Program-made: the position numbers and the translations under genes
The notes under the pieces: generated by a model
What the model saw: only the letters and a program-made list of their open reading frames with translations
Told to the model about the DNA's origin: nothing
Databases searched by the model: none
Assembly (NCBI GenBank): GCA_027011205.1
Contig: JALVAL010000103.1
Coordinates: forward strand, 1-36,591
Origin: Gammaproteobacteria bacterium
Lineage (GTDB): Bacteria; Pseudomonadota; Gammaproteobacteria; GRL18
Direction: 5' to 3'
Length of the DNA: 36,591 bases
Part shown: positions 7,446 through 14,395 of the stretch, piece by piece
Position numbering within the stretch: position 1 is the stretch's first letter
How the letters are laid out: each line of letters starts with the position of its first letter

Positions 7446-7477
7446 TTGGTTTGTGACCGATATCGGTCACAAACCAA
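7446..7477. repeat. Perfect 32-bp palindrome after the capsid gene
   Basis: The 16-nt arm TTGGTTTGTGACCGAT is followed directly by its exact reverse complement. In RNA it would form a long stable hairpin between the capsid stop and the next ribosome binding site (GAGGAT, about 7482). There is no U-tract, so it is not a textbook terminator. As DNA it contains TGACCG-NNNN-CGGTCA, a core that recurs elsewhere in the genome. It could lower read-through, protect the capsid message from 3' exonucleases, or bind a dimeric protein. Confidence 0.9.
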
Positions 7478-7493
7478 GAATTGAGGATATAGA

Positions 7494-7883
7494 ATGGGTA
7501 TCAGGTTTAGAGATTCAGCTGCAAATGCCATGTTGGCAGCTAGACGTGATGAAATCGACGTGGGGGCTGGTGCTTCTACTATTGTGATAAGAACGGGTGG
7601 AGTTCCTACCAATCTTACTGACGCAGAAAGTGGAACTTTACTGGTTTCGTTTGACTTAGCTGCTCCATCATTCGGTGCACCAGCTTCAAGGTCTATGGCT
7701 GCAACCCTGCCACTTTCCGCTACGGCTTCAGGTACTGGAACTGCTGGTCATTACCGAGTATTCGACGGTAACGGCGCTATTGTCGAAGACGGGGTTATCG
7801 GGGCCGATATGACCATTGACAACACATCCATTGCTAATGGTCAGACTGTTAATATTATATCGTGGACTAAATCATTCGCGTAG
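7494..7883 (+). CDS. Probable capsid decoration / minor structural protein (129 aa)
   Basis: Not firmly recognised. ATG 7494 is preceded by TGAGGATATAGA. The protein begins MGIRFRDSAANAMLAARRDE and is then Gly/Ala/Ser/Thr-rich with predicted beta strands (STIVIRTGG, GTLLVSFDLA, HYRVFDGNGAIVEDGVIG, QTVNIISWTKSF). Small beta-rich proteins of this style occur next to capsid genes in many podo- and siphoviruses and are usually structural (head decoration or tail). No enzyme motif, signal peptide or membrane segment is present. Its position just after the major capsid gene supports a virion role, but this is inference. Confidence 0.7.
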   Translation: MGIRFRDSAANAMLAARRDEIDVGAGASTIVIRTGGVPTNLTDAESGTLLVSFDLAAPSFGAPASRSMAATLPLSATASGTGTAGHYRVFDGNGAIVEDGVIGADMTIDNTSIANGQTVNIISWTKSFA

Positions 7884-7900
7884 GCTAGGGGGCAGGCGTC

Positions 7901-8356
7901 ATGTTTAAGGGTTTTTTTGGTAGATTGTTTGGTTCTTCTGAGGCTGGTAATACACTTATCGAGGGCGGAATAAACGCCATTGACAAGCTTGTTTATACGA
8001 GAGAAGAAGAAGCCGAAGATAAAGCCAAGGCAAAGACTGAACTTATGAGCGTGTATATGGCTTGGCTTACGTCTACCTCCGGGTCAAGATTGGCGCGTCG
8101 TCTTCTTGCTCTTATTGTTACGGGCATATGGGCAGCAGAACATGTGACTAGTGTAGTGTTAAGGGTTTTTTCTGTTTTTACGAATGATAGCGGGGCTTTA
8201 ACTAGTGATAAGTTTATAGCCGCTGCAGATATGCTATCCACAGAAGCTATTGACAACACCCCCTTAGTGGGGGTCGTTTTGCTATTCTATTTTGGTGGCC
8301 CTGCTGCTGTTGAGGGAGTTAAGGGTTTGGTTATGAAGTGGACTGAAAAAAAGTAA
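7901..8356 (+). CDS. Holin-like membrane protein (3TM/GTA holin type)
   Basis: Likely forms lesions in the inner membrane at lysis. Hydrophobic segments lie at residues about 68-93 (LLALIVTGIWAAEHVTSVVL) and 120-140 (TPLVGVVLLFYFGGPAAVEG). They are preceded by an N-terminal soluble part with INAIDKLVYTREEEAEDKAK, a layout typical of the 3TM holin family found in gene-transfer agents and many phages (ID....T..E..E.K.K...). The C-terminus is basic (KWTEKK). It sits in the late operon directly before a second membrane protein, while the endolysin candidate lies far away on the other strand (34327-34641). Family assignment is from the pattern, without a search. Confidence 0.7.
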   Translation: MFKGFFGRLFGSSEAGNTLIEGGINAIDKLVYTREEEAEDKAKAKTELMSVYMAWLTSTSGSRLARRLLALIVTGIWAAEHVTSVVLRVFSVFTNDSGALTSDKFIAAADMLSTEAIDNTPLVGVVLLFYFGGPAAVEGVKGLVMKWTEKK

Positions 8357-8359
8357 AGT

Positions 8360-8758
8360 ATGCATACAGAACAAGAGAAAGAAATTCATGCGATCAAAAC
8401 ACAACTTGATAGCCTTACAAAGGGAAATTGGTTCCAAAAAAACATGGGGGTCGTTGTTTTGATGATGATCCAGGTTATATCTGCGGTTGTGTTTGTTGTT
8501 ACTATCGGAACTCAGGCCAATAGCAACTCGCTCAGCATTGCCGAGAATAAAGTAGCTATCGGTACTAAGGCCAGTTATAAGCTTTTGCAGCTTGAGTTGG
8601 GAAATCGAGATCAAAAAATTTTGAATCTCGAATCTAACGGTAAGAGTATCCAAGCGCAAAACGAAAAATTGTTCGAAAAGCTGGAAGAAAAAGTGGATAA
8701 GGGAAATTTACTACTGCAGCAGATCCTGCGGGAAATGCCCAGAGGTTCTAGAGACTAA
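8360..8758 (+). CDS. Single-pass membrane coiled-coil protein, spanin-like (132 aa)
   Basis: Starts three bases after the preceding stop. One clear transmembrane segment at residues about 29-49 (MGVVVLMMIQVISAVVFVVT) is followed by a long charged heptad-like region (YKLLQLELGNRDQKILNLES, then KLFEKLEEKVDKGNLLLQQI). A membrane anchor plus coiled coil directly after a holin-like gene fits an inner-membrane spanin (Rz type), but no outer-membrane lipoprotein partner is obvious nearby. A second holin component or a structural membrane protein are alternatives. No enzymatic motif is visible. Confidence 0.6.
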   Translation: MHTEQEKEIHAIKTQLDSLTKGNWFQKNMGVVVLMMIQVISAVVFVVTIGTQANSNSLSIAENKVAIGTKASYKLLQLELGNRDQKILNLESNGKSIQAQNEKLFEKLEEKVDKGNLLLQQILREMPRGSRD

Positions 8759-8777
8759 TTACGTAGAGGAAATTTGA

Positions 8778-9332
8778 ATGCCTTCCATTTTAAACAACAG
8801 CACAGGAAAACAGTTACTATTTGCGGATCACGCTACTGATTTTGGTGCGTCCCCAGCTACAGCGGCAAACTCGTTGATTATCGGTACACCCATTGATGTG
8901 CAGATTGATTTGACCGGCGTTGTTGTTGATGCCGGGCGGGCTTCTGCGAAGTTTGATTTCGGTATTGATCGCCCGCCTTTATATCGGCTTGACGCCTGTA
9001 TTGAGCATGCAGCAGCGCAATCAGACGGATTTTCTGTTGATTTTTGGTACGCAGGCTCGCCATCAAGTGTGGCTGGCACTGGCAATCCTGCGGGTTTGAC
9101 CGGTGCTGATGAAGCCTTTACTTATACGCGCGGGAAAGATGGACAGTTGATCAGTATAGGTTCCCTGCAGTTGGTGGCATCTGCTATTAATATTGGATTC
9201 GTCGGATTCGTAAGGCCGACCCACCGATATGGAATGATAGTATTGCGCAATAAAGGATCTGGTGCAATGGGCAGTATAATGGATGAAACACACTTTACAC
9301 TTACCCCTATTGAGTATGATCAGGGTGCGTAA
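8778..9332 (+). CDS. Probable tail/structural protein (184 aa)
   Basis: No named family recognised. The sequence is rich in Gly, Ala, Ser and Thr with many short strands (IDVQIDLTGVVVDAGR, SAKFDFGIDRPPLYRLD, GFSVDFWYAG, YGMIVLRNKGSG). This is the style of phage beta-sandwich virion proteins. ATG 8778 is preceded by AGAGGAAATTTGA. Its stop shares a base with the next gene's ATG (TAATG), and the next protein contains a lectin-like fold, so the two may form one part of the particle such as a head fibre or tail appendage. The virion role is inferred from context. Confidence 0.6.
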   Translation: MPSILNNSTGKQLLFADHATDFGASPATAANSLIIGTPIDVQIDLTGVVVDAGRASAKFDFGIDRPPLYRLDACIEHAAAQSDGFSVDFWYAGSPSSVAGTGNPAGLTGADEAFTYTRGKDGQLISIGSLQLVASAINIGFVGFVRPTHRYGMIVLRNKGSGAMGSIMDETHFTLTPIEYDQGA

Positions 9333-10072
9333 TGTATATTCCCGATTTAGCGCTTGAATATCCTGATTTGGAGGCGGGCATCTTGCCTCCAAATAATATT
9401 ACGCTGAATAAAGATTCGCCGCTTTCTAGAGGTGTTTTGCGCGCATGGAACTTAAGACCTAATGTACATCGGCAAATAGTGGGGTACAAGGAGGATAGCG
9501 GGTCTTACGCAGAATCTGGAGTAGATTTTTTTAATGATTTCCAGAACGGCCACCCCTATTTCAATGGGGCTGAGCGGATAGAGCTTTGCGGCGCGCATGG
9601 GATAAGGGAAGACGCAAACAGGTCTCTGTTTACACTAGCGGTTACAATGTCTCCTAATGTGCTTGGTATTAAACAATATATGTTTGCTGGTTATTCTGGC
9701 TATATTGCATTGCTACTGAATACCAGTAATTTGATATTGTTTAATAAGGCAGGGTCTGCTGCTCTGGCAACAAGTAGCACAGTTGCAGAAGTTGGCAAGC
9801 TGTATCGAATTGTAATAGTGTACGATAGAGATAATCTTGTTAACGCCGACCGACATAAACTTTATGTTAACGGGGTGCTGGAAGACTCAAACAACGCCGC
9901 CGCTGCTTCATTTTCGTGGTACACAAACCCTTTCTGCCTTGGCTGCCGATCTCCTGGATATTATCATTTTAAAGGGATGATCGATCATCCTGTGATATGG
10001 GGCAGACCTTTGAATGATGCAGAGGTGATGATGGATTACAAAAACCAACTTGAGTTGTACAGGACGATCTGA
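9332..10072 (+). CDS. LamG/concanavalin-like domain virion protein (246 aa)
   Basis: The central part shows a laminin-G-like pattern: FNGAERIELCGAHGIRED, SLFTLAVTMSPNVLG, LYRIVIVYDRDN, KLYVNGVLEDSNNAAAASFS, and FKGMIDHPVIWGRPLNDAEV near the end. The last is the typical closing motif of LamG/concanavalin A-like domains (G.ID...I..R.L...EV). The N-terminal LSRGVLRAWNLRP is often seen in phage lectin-like proteins. Such domains bind glycans and occur in head fibres or tail appendages, so this protein may aid adhesion to the cell surface. It is coupled to both neighbours through TAATG and TGATG overlaps. Confidence 0.75.
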   Translation: MYIPDLALEYPDLEAGILPPNNITLNKDSPLSRGVLRAWNLRPNVHRQIVGYKEDSGSYAESGVDFFNDFQNGHPYFNGAERIELCGAHGIREDANRSLFTLAVTMSPNVLGIKQYMFAGYSGYIALLLNTSNLILFNKAGSAALATSSTVAEVGKLYRIVIVYDRDNLVNADRHKLYVNGVLEDSNNAAAASFSWYTNPFCLGCRSPGYYHFKGMIDHPVIWGRPLNDAEVMMDYKNQLELYRTI

Positions 10073-10743
10073 TGTTTTTAAGCTCGTTTATTTTGCCGGA
10101 TTCTGCTACTACTGGCATAAATATTAGTGCCTCTCAGGTTGAACTACCAGAATCGCAATACATAGCTGCGCGCGTTTACGTTTATTGCTCCATTTCAAAT
10201 TTAGAACAGTATGAAAATGGAGCGATTATATCTACTGTTGATGTTTCTTCTGTAATAGCGAACATTGAAGCAAGCGATAACTCAGCGCCTGTTGCTAAAG
10301 TGGTCATTGAGATAGTCGCCTTGAACTACGAGGATTATGATATAAGTACTATTTCCGCTGTGGTAGGTAGTGGTATTAGGAATATCTCGGCTGACCAGAT
10401 TGAAAGTGATGGCACAAACTTTATAAATACAACCCTGGACATAAACATATACGCAGCTCAAGTGGAGTTGCCAGAGTATTATAAGGCATTAAACAAAACA
10501 ATAAACGAACAAATGATTAGCTTTTTTAAACGAAACGGGTCAGTTTCAGATTCGTTCAAAAAAGCCGAAATTGAGTTCTTGTTGGCTAGCGGTGTTGTTA
10601 GTTCTGATTTGCATAGTATGTGGATGGAGTATTTAAGTTCTGAGTTAGCGTTAGACCCAACTTTCAACGACAGATGGATGGAGTATTTATCCGGGAAAGG
10701 AATCCAAGGAAATACCATAAATGATAAGATTATTAACTTATAA
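10072..10743 (+). CDS. Hypothetical structural-module protein (223 aa)
   Basis: Not recognised. The N-terminal two thirds is beta-rich with two similar segments (NISASQVELPESQYIAARVY near the start; NIYAAQVELPEYYKALNK later), suggesting a duplicated strand motif AQVELPE. The C-terminal part is helical and holds a short internal repeat, SMWMEYLSSELALDPTFNDR then WMEYLSGKG. It starts by TGATG overlap with the LamG gene, so it is likely made together with it. Possible roles are a head-fibre or tail-fibre partner or assembly factor. There are no enzymatic or membrane signatures. Confidence 0.55.
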   Translation: MFLSSFILPDSATTGINISASQVELPESQYIAARVYVYCSISNLEQYENGAIISTVDVSSVIANIEASDNSAPVAKVVIEIVALNYEDYDISTISAVVGSGIRNISADQIESDGTNFINTTLDINIYAAQVELPEYYKALNKTINEQMISFFKRNGSVSDSFKKAEIEFLLASGVVSSDLHSMWMEYLSSELALDPTFNDRWMEYLSGKGIQGNTINDKIINL

Positions 10744-10761
10744 CTCGTAGGAGAGTGAAAA

Positions 10762-11109
10762 ATGAGAAAAGGTTTGAGAAAAGATGAAGTAAAGCAGATA
10801 AACGAGCTGTTAGCCAAGGGGAAGTCCTATGACTACATTAAGGATATTTTCTGCCAGTTTGTGATTGAATCCGCTATCGATGAAATAATCGATGGCCATA
10901 AGGCTGCGGTAGAATCTGAAAAGCGTGAAGCTGAAGAGCGGCAGGCAAAAATGCAAGAAGAAATCCGAAAAGCTATTGCCGCCGATCCTTCGGCCATTAC
11001 TATCGATCCGAATCATCCTGAAACGGAAACTCCTGAAACGGAAACTCCTGAAACGGAAACTCCTGCGCCAAAGAAGAAAACTTCGCGGAAAAAGTCTGCC
11101 AGTAAATAA
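10762..11109 (+). CDS. Charged hypothetical protein with PETET repeats (115 aa)
   Basis: ATG 10762 is preceded by TAGGAGAGTGAAAA. The N-terminal part resembles a short helix-turn-helix-like segment (MRKGLRKDEVKQINELLAKG, KSYDYIKDIF). Next come a charged helix (VESEKREAEERQAKMQEEIR), three tandem Pro-Glu-Thr-Glu-Thr units (residues about 86-100) and a very basic tail (PKKKTSRKKSASK). The acidic repeat and basic tail are probably disordered. It lies just before tail tubular protein A. It could be a small virion or assembly protein; I do not know its function. Confidence 0.6.
   Translation: MRKGLRKDEVKQINELLAKGKSYDYIKDIFCQFVIESAIDEIIDGHKAAVESEKREAEERQAKMQEEIRKAIAADPSAITIDPNHPETETPETETPETETPAPKKKTSRKKSASK
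11017..11061 (+). repeat. Three tandem 15-bp repeats (PETET codons)
   Basis: The 15-mer CCTGAAACGGAAACT occurs three times in a row without mismatch inside the 10762-11109 gene, encoding three Pro-Glu-Thr-Glu-Thr units. Perfect identity at DNA level suggests recent slippage expansion, and copy number may vary between isolates. Confidence 0.95.
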
Positions 11110-11134
11110 GTTTGTGCTACTCTAGGGGATTGCC

Positions 11135-11731
11135 ATGATAACCAACGAAGATATAGTAAACCAGGCTCTAGGGCTTCTTAGTGCATCTCCTATTGTGTCG
11201 CTATCTGACGATTCTGTTGAAGGTAAGATCGTCAGATTGTCTTTCTATAATCTTCGTGACGCTGTTCTTGAAGAGCTTGATTGGTCTTTCGCTAAAGCGA
11301 TTTTTTCTTTAGCGAAAGACGTAGTGCCCCCGGACCATAAATGGTCTAACAGATTTCTTATCCCTGATGAAACTTTAAGGGTTGTTTCTGTTAACGGTAA
11401 CAAAAGAAGCCAGCCGTGGGAAATCAACGGAAATTATATCATGGCTGATTTCGATTCTGCCGATGTTGTGGCTATTAATAGAGTGGACAACCCTAACTAC
11501 TTTTCAAACATGTTTGTTCAGGCTCTTGTGTTCAGATTGGCGTGGACGTGGGCTGTTCCTCTTGTTAAAAGTAAAACTTTAGCTCGCCAATATAAAGAGG
11601 ATTATGTTGATCTGATTAATGAGGCCATTTCTTCTGACAGTATGCAGGGTACTCCAGAGAATATAGGTCAAGGAAGATTGATAGAATCAAGGATTGGAAT
11701 AGGATCGGGATTTATTGGCCCAGAAGTATGA
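11135..11731 (+). CDS. Tail tubular protein A-like (head-tail adaptor)
   Basis: Forms the ring joining portal and tail nozzle in T7-like tails (gp11). The start ITNEDIVNQALGLLSASPIV with SLSDDSVEGKIVRLSFYNLR, then LEELDWSFAKA, is the characteristic N-terminus of TTPA proteins (N.AL..lG..pi.sl.d.s..a..c...yd..rd..L...pW.fA). The end (RLAWTWAVPLVKSKTLARQY, KEDYVDLINEAIS) matches the family helix pattern. 198 aa equals T7 gp11 (196 aa). It precedes and overlaps the TTPB-like gene by ATGA, the usual gene order. Confidence 0.9.
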   Translation: MITNEDIVNQALGLLSASPIVSLSDDSVEGKIVRLSFYNLRDAVLEELDWSFAKAIFSLAKDVVPPDHKWSNRFLIPDETLRVVSVNGNKRSQPWEINGNYIMADFDSADVVAINRVDNPNYFSNMFVQALVFRLAWTWAVPLVKSKTLARQYKEDYVDLINEAISSDSMQGTPENIGQGRLIESRIGIGSGFIGPEV

Positions 11732-13953
11732 GTAAAATATATAAATTTCAAGGCGATTTTTCCTCTGGGGAGTTATCGGAGGAAATGTTCTCTAGGGTCG
11801 ATGACCCTAAGTTTTTGACTGGTTTATCTTTATGTGAAAATTTCGTGCCTACTCCTCAAGGAATGCTTAGAAGGAGAAAGGGCAATAAGAATATGTACAC
11901 GGTGTCGGCAACTGACGGCCTATTGATACCTTTCTACTCGTCTGATGATAAATCGTTTGTTATTTCTATAACGGATGATGGTTTTCTGAGAGCATTTAAT
12001 AGAACTGGCATATTAGCCAATTCCACTTCTCCAGACGATATTTTACTGGATGTATCATCGTCTGAGGTATTTGACGTCTCTGCTATAAATTTAAGAGAAA
12101 AGTGGTACAGTGATGGACTTTTTCACCCCCTGACTACGGATTCTTCAGTCCTCCACCTATATTTATCCGGTAGTTTTTCTGATGGGTGCGACCCCTTAAC
12201 AGGGAACGAGTATAATGTGTTTGAGATATCCCCTTCTACGGGAAGAGAAAACGATGATATTGTGCTATCCATCAACGTATCCAGTCTAAATGTCGGGGAC
12301 TCTTCGGCCAGGGTTAATGTCGGAACTACTGAAGGCGGGAATGAATTAGGAACTTCGGTTATAAATTCTACTGGTCTTGTCTCTATGACAGTTAATCCGG
12401 GCGGGGCATCAGTTGTATTTGTATCTTTGTACGGTAATTATTTCTCTAGTTCTTTTGGTGATTGTCAGCAGGCCACTATTTCTATAGACTCGATATCAGC
12501 TAAACAGAATGGGGTGTCTGGGGGTTCTGAGGTAGCACACTTTTTTAGGACCGAAGACTTGCACAATATTCAGTATGAAATGCACCCTATAAAAGATGAA
12601 TTATGGCTGACAAATGGGAATCATCAGCCATACATAATAGCATATGACAGCGCGTCTAAATCAATGTCTATAAGAGGTGCAATTTCCTCCGGCGACATAA
12701 CTAACCCTCCTGCGGATTGGTCTGTCCCTGTGTCACTAGGAAATCCCGTAGATCCTAATGCTAATTTCCCTGTTTCTATGACCTTTCACCAAGGGAGGTT
12801 GTGGTTTGGTGGCACTCCTAGCCAGCCAAATTCCCTATACGCTTCATCCGCAAATGGTCAGTACAGCGACTTTGGGACTCCCGACCAAACTACTGCTGCC
12901 ACCCCTATTGAGCTATATATAGCATCTAGATGTGAAGTCAGATGGCTTGCTTCATCTGACTCTCTTCTTGTGGGAACAAATATAGGGATATACAGCCCAG
13001 AATCATCAACTGGCTTACTTCAGACAACCGATATATCTGCCAATTTTAAATGCGGGTACGGAGTTAACAAATCTAAACCGATATTTGCTTCTTCTATGCC
13101 GGTCTTTGTATCAAAGGAAGGTAATTTGTTAAGGGATTTATCATTTACAAGGGAAGGGCAAGAATTTTTTAGTAAAGAAATAAACTTCGAAAACCTTAGT
13201 CTTAATAGATACGGCAATTTTAGTGATTTAGTATTTTCTAAGGTGGGCAATTACATATTAGCAATATCAGGGGACAACGTAGCAGGGTGCGCGTATAATA
13301 AACATATTGGAAGAGTTGGATTCTTTATTGTGTCTTCCTCTTTTGCCTGCAAATCCCATACTATGTTTACTGATTCTGCTGGCTCTGCATATTGTGTTTT
13401 ATACTACGATGCCGTGTCAGACAGTCTACATTTGTGTTGGGAAAGCGATGTTTACATGGATAATTCCGGAGATTTTTATTCTGGAATCTCCACTAATTCT
13501 TTTACAATCCCTCACTTGGCTGGCAAGACTGTGGGGGTAATTGCTGATGGGGAATTTTTCAGTGAAGTATCTATAAATTCTTCGGGGGAAGGAAAGTTGC
13601 CCAACTCGAGTAAGGCCAATAGTTTTACTGCTGGGGTACTATTTTCAAGCAAAATATCAACTCTTCCATCTTCTACTGTATACAATTCGGTTGATAATTC
13701 ATTTTCATCATATAAATCGATTGATAGAATAACCGTGTCATTGGTAGATTCTACTAATCCAGTGATAAATGGTTATAGGACCCCTGACGAATTATCCAAC
13801 GGGTCTTCTGGATATCCAATCCAAAAAACTAAGAAGCTCAATCAAGCGGCTAACGGCATAGACGAAGATGCCATTATCACTATAGAACAAAATCAGCCAT
13901 ACCCCTGTAACATATCAGCAATATATGGATCGATATCGGAGAATAAATTATGA
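11728..13953 (+). CDS. Tail tubular protein B-like (tail nozzle)
   Basis: Forms the distal nozzle of the short tail. The N-terminus YKFQGDFSSGELSEEMFSRV, DDPKFLTGLSLCENFVPTPQ, GMLRRRKGNKN is the family hallmark (F..GE.sp.l..r.D...y..g...l.Nfv..p.G...rR.G). Further on, HQGRLWFGGTPSQPNSLYAS and the propeller-like repeats fit TTPB proteins. At 741 aa it is close to T7 gp12 (794 aa). It is rich in Ser, Asn and Gly with beta structure throughout. It lies between TTPA and the internal virion genes, in T7 order, with stop/start overlap at both ends. Confidence 0.9.
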   Translation: MSKIYKFQGDFSSGELSEEMFSRVDDPKFLTGLSLCENFVPTPQGMLRRRKGNKNMYTVSATDGLLIPFYSSDDKSFVISITDDGFLRAFNRTGILANSTSPDDILLDVSSSEVFDVSAINLREKWYSDGLFHPLTTDSSVLHLYLSGSFSDGCDPLTGNEYNVFEISPSTGRENDDIVLSINVSSLNVGDSSARVNVGTTEGGNELGTSVINSTGLVSMTVNPGGASVVFVSLYGNYFSSSFGDCQQATISIDSISAKQNGVSGGSEVAHFFRTEDLHNIQYEMHPIKDELWLTNGNHQPYIIAYDSASKSMSIRGAISSGDITNPPADWSVPVSLGNPVDPNANFPVSMTFHQGRLWFGGTPSQPNSLYASSANGQYSDFGTPDQTTAATPIELYIASRCEVRWLASSDSLLVGTNIGIYSPESSTGLLQTTDISANFKCGYGVNKSKPIFASSMPVFVSKEGNLLRDLSFTREGQEFFSKEINFENLSLNRYGNFSDLVFSKVGNYILAISGDNVAGCAYNKHIGRVGFFIVSSSFACKSHTMFTDSAGSAYCVLYYDAVSDSLHLCWESDVYMDNSGDFYSGISTNSFTIPHLAGKTVGVIADGEFFSEVSINSSGEGKLPNSSKANSFTAGVLFSSKISTLPSSTVYNSVDNSFSSYKSIDRITVSLVDSTNPVINGYRTPDELSNGSSGYPIQKTKKLNQAANGIDEDAIITIEQNQPYPCNISAIYGSISENKL

Positions 13954-14393
13954 GAATGAGAAGTCTAAAGAATCAGGGTGGATGGTTTCAGTATGCTCTG
14001 GCCGGGGCATCCGCTGTTTTCTCTTATCAAGCAGCTGAGTCTGCTGGAAAGAAGAATAAGAGGCTTACGAGGGAAAATGTCTCTCTGGCCAGGCTTGATA
14101 CCAAGCAAAAGCTTGAGGACATGGCCAAAACATATAAGCAGGTTCAGGGTGAAGCTTTTGCTAGGGCTTCTGCTTCCGGATTTACCAGCAAGGGAAGCCG
14201 AGAGGCATATTTCAAGGAATTGGAGGCAAGTTACAAAACCAATGTTGACTGGGTTAACAAAACATCAAGGCAGCAAATCAGGCAGATACGAGCGGGCGGT
14301 GCTTACCAATCTGATACTATAAAAAATGCAGGTGTTCGCGGCGTATTAGGCGCTGCAACTCAAGCTGCTGGCTGGTATTACGGGAGTAAATAG
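13950..14393 (+). CDS. Internal virion protein, gp14-like (147 aa)
   Basis: Likely an ejection protein stored in the capsid core. A short hydrophobic N-terminal helix (YALAGASAVFSYQAAESAGK) is followed by a long Lys/Arg/Gln-rich helix (LDTKQKLEDMAKTYKQVQGE, AFARASASGFTSKGSREAYF) and a small Ala/Gly-rich C-terminus (GVLGAATQAAGWYYGSK). This layout is typical of gp14-type internal virion proteins, including the GF.s.GS.......... NV.W....S...Q......G pattern. It is the first of the ejection genes after the nozzle. Two in-frame ATGs (13950, 13956) are possible; GGAGAA lies upstream. Confidence 0.8.
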   Translation: MRMRSLKNQGGWFQYALAGASAVFSYQAAESAGKKNKRLTRENVSLARLDTKQKLEDMAKTYKQVQGEAFARASASGFTSKGSREAYFKELEASYKTNVDWVNKTSRQQIRQIRAGGAYQSDTIKNAGVRGVLGAATQAAGWYYGSK

Positions 14394-14395
14394 CC

